From Ehretia macrophylla (lineage: Eukaryota; Streptophyta; Magnoliopsida; Boraginales; Ehretiaceae), in the NCBI GenBank assembly GCA_037974665.1, contig CM075778.1, positions 11,583,001 through 11,647,000 on the forward strand: DNA of 64,000 bases. The letters run 5' to 3'. This document shows, piece by piece, positions 49,766 to 60,400 of this stretch. The first letter of the stretch is position 1. Every line of letters starts with the position of its first letter. The notes beneath the pieces are model-generated. The model did not search any database and was not told where the DNA came from. It worked only from the letters and a program-made list of their open reading frames with translations. Both the position numbers and the translations under genes were made by a program.

Positions 49766-52700
49766 TGGTATCAAGAGCCTAACCCATAAAGAAAGGAAAA
49801 AATTGAACATTATTAAGATGATAGTGTTGGTGGAATAAACTTATCAAAGTTTTGCAAATTGAAGAAAGTTACCAGATTCAAGAAATCGTTCCTGGCGGCT
49901 AATTGGTTTCACTTTGAAATTCTTTTTTTTTTTGTTGCGCCTGTATTGCTACTTCGAAATTTCTTTTTGCTACTGCTTTGGAATTTTCATTACTTCTCAT
50001 ACAGACTCATTCTCCACTCACATTAATTCTGGTTTTGATTTGTTTCCATAAGGCAGACTATTGTTTCAGCTTTTTAGTTTGTTGGTACTTAGTTTTCCAT
50101 TCTTCTCATCTTTGATTTGTCCTTCGTGTTGATTATGATCATGGCTTCTGACAATAATGATTTGATCCAATCTATTAGTATAAGATTGAATGGAACAAAT
50201 TTCTCCTACTAGAGTTATGTCATGAAAAATTTTCTCAAAGGAAAAAAGATGTGGGGTTACATTGATAGTTCTTTGAGTAAGCCTAAAGATGAAAAGACTG
50301 AAAATTATGGTATTTTATTAGATGCTTGGGAAATAAACAATTCAAAAATTATCACTTCGACCAACAACTCGGTTGAGTATTCAATAGGTATGCAGTTGGC
50401 AAAATATGAATATGCCAAGGAGGTATGGGATCATCTGTCAAAATTGTACAACCGATCTAGTGTGATTTAGGGACTTCTTTTTCTCTTGCACCATTTGATA
50501 TAGTTCATTATAGTGCTTGGAGACTTTCCCATATTCCCACGAAAGGGGGGTCTCGATATTATGTTTCCTTCATTGATGCTCACACACGTTATTATTGGGC
50601 TTATCTTTTGAAAAGTCGCTATGACTTTTTCACATTTATCATGTTTTTCGAGCTCTTGTTAAAACTCAATATTCTACTATTATCAAGTATTTTAGGTGTG
50701 ATTTGGATGGGGAGTACACCTCTAATAAATTTTGTGAATTACTTGCTTTGGAAGGCATTATTCATCAATCTTCATGTAAAGATACCCCTGAGCAAAATGG
50801 GGTTACTGAAAGATAACATAGACACATTGTTGAAATTGCATGCTCCCTTATTTTATCCGCCTCTGTTCCAAGTGAGTTTAGGGAGAAACAGTTCTAACTG
50901 TTGTTAACTTAATTAATAAGATCCCATCTTCTCACTCTTCAGGCCTATCTCCATTTGAAAAGTTGTCAGGGCATGCTCCTAATTATTTTGATTTAAGAGT
51001 TTTTGGTTGTACTTGTTTTGTTCTTCGACCTCATGTTGAGCATAACAAGTTATCACCTTGCTTTATCATTTGTGTTTTTCTTGGATATGATGAAGGTCAG
51101 ATGGGATATCTTTGTTTTGATTCGACTACTCAAAAACTATATGTGTCCTGTAATATCTTGTTTCTTGAGCATGTTCCTTTCTATTCTATTCCTCCTAGTA
51201 CTCATGACTTGACAAAACCTGATCTCATTCATATTGACCCCTTGTCTGATAACATTGATAGTTTGTCTTCTCAAGTTCCCTGCATCACACATGTTAACTC
51301 CTCTTCTGCATCTCATTCTCATGTTCCCATCAACCCCTTTCATTTGCATTATTCTCGTAGGGTTCACACGACTGATTCTGCAGATACTGGTACCTTGCTC
51401 CCCAATGCCCCTCCCTTCTTGCAGATACCTAACCACCTCCTATGATTGAGGACCCTCCTCCTTGTTATCCTCAACGTATTCGTAAGTCCACTAAACTCTC
51501 AGATTATGATTATTCTTGTCATTCAAATTTTTTTTCCTCTTTTCTAGTTGTTGTTCATAATGTAATTGAGCCTTCTTCTTATAAGAAGGCAGATCTTGTT
51601 CCTCTTTGGCAACAGGCTATGGTTGCGGAACTCTCTGCTTTGCACAAAACTAATACATGGGATTTGATTCCTTTGCCTCCTGGAAAATGAATAATTGGTT
51701 CCCGCTGGGTCTACAAAATCAAAACCAAGTCTGATGGATCAATTGAGCTGTATAAAGCTAGATTGGTTGCCCAGGGATTCTCTTAACAATATGGTATGGA
51801 TTATGAGGAGACTTTTGTTTCTGTTGCAAAAATGACTACAATTCGTACTCTCATTGCGGTTGCTTCTGTTCGTTAGTGGCCTCTTTGGCAAATGGATGTT
51901 AAAAATACCTTCTTGAATGGTGATCTTAGCAAAAAAGGTTACATGACTCCCCCTCTAGGTGTTTCTCATAATCCTAGCGAAGTTTGCAAACTCAAGAAAA
52001 CTCTATATGGTCTTAAACATGTACCTCGTGCATGGTTTGAGAAGTTCTCTGTTGTGATTACCTCTCTTGGTTTTTCTCCTAGTGTTCACGATTCAACTCT
52101 TTTTATCAAGAATACCATTGCTGGTCGTATTATATTTTCTTTATATGTTGATGACATGATTATTATTGGTGATGATATTAATGGGATCACAATTTTGAAG
52201 TCAGAATTATCTCGTCAATTTGAAATGAATGACTTAGGCTCTCTACGCTACTTTCTTGGTATTGAAGTAGCATTTTCTCCTAAAAGTTATCTTCTCTCTC
52301 AATCTAAGTATACATTTGACATTCTTGAGCACGCTTACCTCACAAATAGTAAAATAGTTGATACTCCTTTGGAGCTTAATGTTCGTTATTCGTCTTCAAA
52401 TGGTGCCCCTTTGACTAATCCTACTCTATATCGTACTATTATTGGTAGTTTGGTTTACCTTACTATTACTTGTCCAAACATAGCCTTGCGGTATCTTTGG
52501 GGTAGTCATTTTCAGATTCTTTTACTTCCATCAACCTCTTCTTTAGAGCTGGCTAGTGATCTTGTTGATCGTAAATTTGTCACTGGTTTCTATATATTCT
52601 TGGGTGATATTTATTGGAATAGTAAGAAGCAAACTGTTGTTTCCAGATCTTCCACCGAAGCTAAGTATTGTGCTATGACATCTACTACTACTGAGATAGT

Positions 52701-53008
52701 TTGGTTACACTGGCTACTTGCAAATACGAGTGTTTCTCTTCCTCATCCCACTCCTATGTATTGTGATAACAAGAGTGCTATTCAAATTGTTCACAACTCC
52801 ATCTTCCATGACCGAACTAAGCACATTGAGATTGATTGTCATCTCACTCGACATCACCTTCAGCATGACACTCTTACTTTACCTTTTATTTCTTCCTCCA
52901 TGCAACTTGCTGATTTGTTTACAAAATCGCATCTTATATCACGTTTTCAATTTTTGGTTGGCAAACTCTCTATGCTTCTTGCAACCACATCATGAGTTTG
53001 AGGGAGGA

Positions 53009-53170
53009 TGGTAGAATATGTACATTATTATATTTATTTAGTATTAAGGGTAAATTAGTCTTTTACCCTTTTTAAGTTGTAAACCTATTTAACTCATCTT
53101 TTTTCATTGTAACTTTTTTGTGCTGGACGTAAGAGAAATATGGCTACTTTCTCTTTCTCTTGCTTTAACC
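53009..53170 (+). repeat. C6 3' LTR
   Basis: Partner of 49595-49765, directly after the polypurine tract. It ends near CTTTAACC before GGAAG. Confidence 0.85.
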
Positions 53171-53365
53171 GGAAGTGGCGGGACTAAGAATTAGGGTGAT
53201 GGGTTACGGGGTTGGGGCACGGGGTTGTTGGGTTAGGAGGCAAGGGGCTATTGGGGGTAAGGTAAAGGTGGCGAGTTCAGGGTTGAGGGTGGGGTAGGTT
53301 AATTATTTATTTTATTTTTATTTTTTATTAATGTTGAAATGACCATAATATTCTTATTTTATTAA

Positions 53366-54432
53366 AATAGGCTAATATCATTAAATAAGAAGAGAAAAAA
53401 ATAATTCAAATAATAGGGACGTGAATGCCTTTTCCCGATAAGAACATTACTCTGATTGACAAATCCCCAGAGTTGCATATGAATTTTTGACTTGGGTGAA
53501 AGAAAAAGGAAAGGAAAAAACTATGAACATCGTGACTTTGCTTTGACATTGTTTTTCTTACAAAATTTACCTTGTATCGATGAAAATAGGATACCAAAAC
53601 CTCAAATTTGCTCGTAATGTCGTTTTCTCCTCTCGTTTTCCTTGATAAATAATTAATACACAGAGGACCATTTACTTAGATTTTTCCTTTCAATTCACCA
53701 CAAAATTTTGATTCCTAGATTATTGGCAAAGAAAAAATAGAGTAGCTTTTGGCTTTCTTTCTTCGTATTAAGTGCAATAATAAAAAAGATAAAAAATGCA
53801 GTCACTTCATTTAAAAGTTCAAGTTATTTGAATATATATACTTAATTAATTTGACGTCCCAAACACAGTTGCTCATGTGCAAATAAATATCTAAATTATA
53901 CACGTAAATAGAATAATAGTAGGAAGACTTGTGTCTTCAAGACAGCATATGGTAAGACTTGGAAGCCAAGGTTACAAAAATGTAGATACTTACGGTAAAA
54001 GCTGTCTTTTATGACTGATTAAGGCTACATATTCATGTAAACTTTCTATAAATTGTCAATATTTGAATCTAACAGAAGTTTCACTTTGGATATACATCAG
54101 ATATGTCCAGCACAAGAAAATGGAAAAAAGAATACTTTTGACTGACAAAAATCACATTATATTCCGCCAATTTGTAATATTCTCCTCTCAATACAATATA
54201 CAACATGATATTTTAGCAAAACTAACCAAAGTAACTTAGCCACAGTGCAAGGCCTTACATACCCATGAAGATATACAAATTATCAGCATACCTTGACCAG
54301 TTGCCATCATTCGTATCATCATTTACATCCATCATGAAAGGAGGCCGCGAGCATTATTGCTATATGACGCCTTCTACAGAAGATGAAAGGAGGATGTGAG
54401 CATCTGTATATGACAGCTTCCACAGAAGATGG
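53366..54432. other. Intergenic, 3' flank of the COP1-interacting-protein-related gene
   Basis: AT-rich, with no coding signal or defined repeat. It should contain the 3' UTR of the minus-strand gene ending at 54433. Confidence 0.6.
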
Positions 54433-57400
54433 TCATCTAGGTTTTGAATCGCTTCCCTTGCTCCGGAATGTTGACAATGAAAAGAAAGATCTTGGAGCTG
54501 TAACATCCATTGAAGAAATTATGATGCTAATGAGATACTGTGTAATTATAGCTGAAATTTGTTTTTTGTGACCATGACTTGATATGCTTTCTGATATCAA
54601 CTGATTGTAATTTGGGAGTTTTGCCACAAAAGAACATCAATTATACAAGACTTAGTATATTGAATTTCATGTAAAGATAATCTAAATGTGAATGTACATC
54701 CTAAGTGCAAGTAGTAACATTATCTCAAAGAGAGGAACTCACTCTATATTTGGAAGTTTTCTTTCACTTGCATATATCTATGTGATATTAGGTGATAAAC
54801 AAACGTACAACGATCACTTGTAACAGATGAACATGCCATACTGACTATTTTCCCAAAGTCGATTGAAAATTGTGATAAATCATTTTCCGGCCTCAGCATG
54901 GAGCAATATAGAGAGAACCAAAAAGATTTACACATGGTATGGTGTTCGTTGACTTAGAAAAGCTATCTTTTTACTAAAGAGACCAATGGAGAAATATAGA
55001 GGGAACCAGAAAGACTTGCATATTGGAACAAGTTAAGGTGGCCACGATTAAAGATAAGTTGAGGTAGAACTATTTAAGATGAGTTTTGGATAGAGACACT
55101 TAAACGAGATCTCGCATATATTGAGCTAATAGAGGAGACAACCCTGACAGGAGTGACGTCATTAGATCTATATAGCCGACACTCCTAGTGGAATAAGACT
55201 TAATTTAGTTTAGTTTGATTATCATTGCATGAAGATCACCTAAACTGTCACTACAACATGTGTTAAAGCTTACAAGTTCCTACGAAATGTTGGTATGTTG
55301 AAAGTAACAAAAGACTATATTTGTAATCCAACATTCTTTCCGGGGTAGATATAAATCAAACTAACACACAAAGCGGAGTCAGATATATGGATTCGGCAAT
55401 GTCACTCATTCCTATTAGGAGTTATCTCCTCTATTAGCTCCATGAACATGAGATCTCGTTTGAGTGCCTCTATCCAACTCCTTTTTGCCTTCATGTGGTG
55501 GGCAACCTCTAAACAAAGCTAATGACTATCTTATGATACTTCTTACTCTGGAGGAGATATAACCAGCCTAAATAGGGCACCTTTCTGAATAAGTTCAAAG
55601 GCAGAAGTTTGTGGTCTACTTCAGCACATAGTTCTTGTTCTTCTTCATGGTTCTTCAAGAATTCCTAAATTATCAAGACAAAACAAATTGCAAGTCGACA
55701 ACTCTAGTGATTTTTTATCCAAGGAGAATGTGAAAGCACATGATGGTAAGTTAGATAGGTGCATTAATTTCAACAAAACATGAATCAAGTAGGGAAGGAA
55801 GATGAAGAACGTTTGAAAAAATAATATTGATAATACAATAAATAGTCACCTTTAATTGAACTTCCAGACAAATGGTCCTCTCTCAGTTTGAAATTTGGAG
55901 GAGGTGCTGGGATAGAACTTTGCAAGGATTGAACTGCAGAACCAAATAACAGATTAACTTATCATTTTCGCTTCAGTAAGCTAACCCTTGGCTCTGAATA
56001 TTAAAGTTTCTTGAAACTATGAATGAAAAAAGATTTTAAAAAAAAAAGGAAGCCACTGCATGCAAAACTTAGCTTGATCTTAACATGACAAAATTTCCAA
56101 CACCAAGTCCTTCTGTGATTCGTAACTGAATCAAGAGTAATCTTGTTAACAATAAAAAACTCTAAGAGGTCTGTATGTTATCCTGCAGCTTATAGTTTGC
56201 TGGAACTTAACTTCAAAAGAGAGGGAAAGAGGAATTGAACATCAAATCTTTTTATCCAGTATAACAACCAAATGTATATGGGAAGCCATGCATAGTCGGT
56301 TACAAGAATGAATACATGAGTTTGTACTATTTATCTTCATGAAACTTATTGGACTCACACCAGAACAAAGAAAATGAGAACATAGTGCAGTTAATCCAGC
56401 AAACAGAAGGGTACTGCAAAATACAATGCAAAGCATTAGAATTCACCTTGTTCATTAAAAAACTCGCTTTCATTGAAGCTATCATCAGAAGGATGCCCTT
56501 GAGATAGTCCCATTCTAGATTTTCTTAGATCTTCTGACAATCGATTGGCAGGATCACGTCCATCTTCTGTATCATCATCTCCTTCAGAAGTTGTTGCAGA
56601 GATCCAGTCAACCAAATTCTCTGTTCCACGACTTTTTCTTCCAAATTTTAGTAGTCGTTTAAATCCTCTTGTCATATCCTTTCGGGATTGGTTATTGGAA
56701 GAATTAGTAACAAGCATTGGTTTTTGAGCAGCTCCCCATTTCTTTCTCATGCGGGCTGCATCAGTCTCCATTTGACTCAAAGAATGTGAATTCCATGATA
56801 CTGGACTCCCTAATGGGGAATCTGCAGAGGCGTCAACATCAGACATCTCCTGAGGATATGAAAATGGATCACGTGCTCGTAAGTTCCATGACACAGGACT
56901 TTCTTCGGGTGAATCATGCATATTTTCCACGGGGTGGAAGCCAGAAACAACAGGCAATGTAGCACAAATAGAAGGATCCACATGAGAAAACGATCTTATA
57001 GCCTCACCATTTTCAGAGCCAGAATTCATCATTTTCTCTGATTCCTGGCTTAGCCTTGGTTCCCTGTTTTCTGTGTTTACATGACCTTCATTGCCAATGG
57101 CCTCAAATTCTTCCTCGTTATCATTCAAGATATCTGCAGAGCCTGGCTCAAAGGCCACGTCATTACTCTCTTCTTCATTATTCCAAGTGTCAGATGCCAC
57201 CGAAGCCTTCTGCTTACCAAAGCTGGTCTTAGAACTAAAGTTTTTACCACTACCTTTTCTTAGAAAGGACTTTGTCTCAATATGCATCTGAAAGCGGTCA
57301 TAAGGACTCTGCTCAGTCTCCTCATCAAATTTTGATGGCGCCAAACCAATATCCTCAGGTTTCATTGGAGAGGTCTCCGTGAAGTCAGCCAGATTAGCAT

Positions 57401-60400
57401 AGCTTTTCCTTAGGGACTGTGATCGACGTGTCTTCTCCTCCTTCACAATGGATACTTCTTCATCTGTGCTTTTGCTACGGGTATAATTTCTCAATTGTGG
57501 CCGACTTGTTTTACTTGATGCAGAAGAAGGCTTGGTGTTTTCTTTTCTCATCTCAGTAAAATTGGGGACAGACTGAGCGAGAGGATTTTCAGACTGCATT
57601 TTTCGCCTCCCAGAACCAATATTTGAAGCTTTGCTAGCAGATCTTGGAATCGGTGCTGCTGATGTTCTAGGCGTGGATGAAGATAAACTTTTACTAGGCA
57701 AAAGCTTCTTATTAGTAGCACTCCTTGAAATATCATCCCCGAGAAATGTGTCATTGAATGACCTATCTTCGCCAAAAATTTTCCGCACCTGAAAATCAGC
57801 CAAATCTTCATCATCTCCACTTTGCCCAAAATCCAAGCGCTGCAGTCAAAGGAAACCATTCATAGTCAGTCACAGATAACAGAAAGACAAGACGTGAACT
57901 ACATTCATTTCCTAAAACTGCCAATTGCTGGTTATTTCTCTAATGTAGCTAAAATTTTACCTGCTCCTTCCCCATATACGAACGGGTATTAAATGATCTA
58001 AGTCTCTCTGCACGTCGACGGGCAGTGGATGCTGGATCCTGTCTATCTATTGATCCTGAGAATTTGGCTTCAATTTCAGCTCTACTGCGCTCAAAACTAT
58101 CCTGCATAGCCTTTAACTTGGCTTCCTTCTCCGCTCTTCTGGAGCTCCATTCTTCCATCAGTTTGTCATTCCTTTTCTGCACATACCTATCATAAAATTT
58201 TCCTCTAGATCCCTCTGAAACACTAAGTTCAGAAAAATTGTTACTTAAAGCATCTCCACTCCGATTCTCGACCAATTTCATCGGTGGAGTAGCATTGAAG
58301 TTAGCCATATAGTTGGAACTTCCGGAAGGTTCTGTCAATTTATAATTGTTTAGCAATTGAGGAGTGTCATCTGCTTCTGGTTCCCCATAAGATGCATTTG
58401 CTGCTGACTCGCTTTGCATGTCCCTGCTTTTCCAAGTAGAATTAGAATCTCCAGGAAGTCTTAGTTTATGCTCTGCAAAAAGCTTTTCAAGCTCATTCGC
58501 CTTCATTTTCAACTCATCATTGAGTTCCTGGTTTCCTTTTGACTGCCTTGCCCTTGGAATCAGTGATGCAGGTGGTGCTGAAAATGAATCAGAGCCCTCT
58601 GGAGTTCGCGGTACAATTTTGCCAGGGAGCTTGTCAGACGAGGCCAACTCTTTCTTTTGAGCTTCCTCAGTTCCCATGACGGATCTCCACTTTGGCTGAG
58701 AAGATATGGAATCACCTTCAGTACCTTTAAATTGAGAAGCAAAAGATCCTCGACTTCTAAGTGCAGAACCACCTTCTGATTCCCCACTGTCTACTGCAGT
58801 CCTTTGAAGGACCCTAACATGTGATTGTGAAGAAAGTTGGTCCCTGTATTCAAGTTCTTCCTTCTTATTTGGATACTCAACCCTCCCTGCTTGGTTTGAA
58901 TCATCACAAGACCTGAAATCATCACCCTGGCCCATAGAACCTTTAGACTGTGTCTGAGTAGCACCCTGATCCTTCATTTCCGCAAGCTTAGTCTCAGAAT
59001 TGACTCGCCCTTTAGTCCTGCCAAGCTCAGTACGATGCTGAGGAACTTTCAACATGCCTTGATTAGCTAAATCAAGATTTTCAGTTTTGGAGCCGGGCAA
59101 AGGCCTTTCTGAAAATGTTTGATCCTTGTTATCCTGAGCCTGCTTTACAGAGAACTTTGATTGAGTCCTCACGGGAGTTCGATGTCTCAAGCCATGATCG
59201 TCAACTGTGCCTGAACTGGAACTTGATCTAATAGCCTCTAAAGCATCTTCAGACTTGCTAGATGAACTCGTCACCTGCTTTGCCCCAACTATCTCCTCTC
59301 TAGTGGACGCAATTCCAACCCATGATTGAATTTCTCCCTGATCTCTCGATCCACTGTCAACAACTCTACCTGGAACACTCTTAAACTCAGGCTTGCCAGA
59401 ACCTGCTGAATCACTCAAATTCAATCCTCCCTGATTCTCAGACTTCGCCTGAGAAGCAGGAGCAGATGATGGAGTGCAGAGAGGACTTTCTGTATCCTTC
59501 TTATCTCCACTCAAATCAATGCTCATGTCACTCGCGCCACTCCATCTCCTCAACACTGCCTTCTCAGGAACATCAGATGACTGCCTCCGTAGCTCCACAG
59601 ATTTTCCTACAACTGGCTTGCCACCACTTGCAGAACTCTCTTTCTGCTGGTTTTCAAACAGACTAATACGATCCTTCACACTGAGCCGCCTCGCCGGTTG
59701 ACTGACAGGAATTACCTCAGCCTGATCAGAAGAATTTTCTTCTTTCTTCTCTTTCTCAACAACAGCTATACTCTCTTTACTTGTCTCCTCTCTCTCCACA
59801 CTTGATTCTCTGCTCTGGCGCAATAGGAAGGAGATGGAAGAAGGCTTTGGCTGTCCCTCAGGATTGCTGTGGCTTTCTTGGTGGGTCCCAGAAGGTCGTT
59901 GTTCCAGGGTGGTGGTGGAATCCTCATCAATGGACATGTCCGATCCATACGAGGACCGAACGGCACGATCGTCTGTGCCACCTTTCAATTGGTTGATCAA
60001 GCCTGGCCGTCTCTCACATAATGAAATGAATTTGCTGCAGGCTTCGCTGCAAGAGAATCAAGGAGCAACCCTTTATGATACATTATCTCAATTTGTCAAA
60101 ATAACATTTAATAGCCTGGTTTCCTTTTTTTTTCTTTTTCTTTTTTTTGATTTTTCACAACCGAAAACGCTTTCCCAACTGTCGTACCTACCATATCCAA
60201 CTGCCATACCTGCCATTTTTGTTTTCTATTGAAATTAATTTTTCTTTTTCTTTTCTACTCTTCCTTTTGTTTTGTCTTTTCCAATTATACCCCCATCTTT
60301 TGTTCCGTCTTTGATACGTGTTAGTGTGGAAGCATGGGCGTGGATGTACAATTGATATTCTTGAGTCAATTTTTGGCGGCAAGCATATTGATGACGTAAG

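Larger units (their letters stand above)
49595..53170 (+). mobile_element. Ty1/copia element C6, short, broken
   Basis: LTRs of about 165 bp lie at 49595-49765 and 53009-53170. Both contain TAGAATATGTACATTATTAT and differ at about 10% of positions, pointing to several million years. The flanks GGAGG (49590-49594) and GGAAG (53171-53175) are a near-match duplication. The primer-site TGGTATCAAGAGCC follows the left LTR (49766), and the polypurine tract GAGTTTGAGGGAGGA precedes the right LTR. Parts: gag (about 50150-50470, ISIRLNGTNFSY-like), integrase (about 50500-51400, GYLCFDSTTQKLYVSCNILF), reverse transcriptase (about 51690-52460, [22 protein letters not shown]) and RNase H (about 52600-52940, [28 protein letters not shown]). 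It is shorter than the usual 4.5-5 kb and broken, with about half a dozen breaks. Confidence 0.9.
41700..53365. mobile_element. Unclassified element with long inverted ends, opened by C5 and C6
   Basis: At the left, TTCAACATTAATAAATAAAA (41725) runs on into AATTAACCAACCCC. At the right, on the minus strand, the same series appears (CAACATTAATAAAAAATAAA, then AATTAACCTACCCC, 53340 to about 53285). Once C5 (42587-49395) and C6 (49595-53170) are removed, about 1.27 kb remains: 41700-42586, 49396-49594 and 53171-53365. It is strongly strand-skewed: C-rich on the plus strand at the left (41760-41830, 42450-42570, 49396-49445) and G-rich at the right (53190-53290). No transposase is seen. It may be a non-autonomous DNA transposon; the superfamily is unknown and the exact ends are uncertain. 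Confidence 0.5.
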
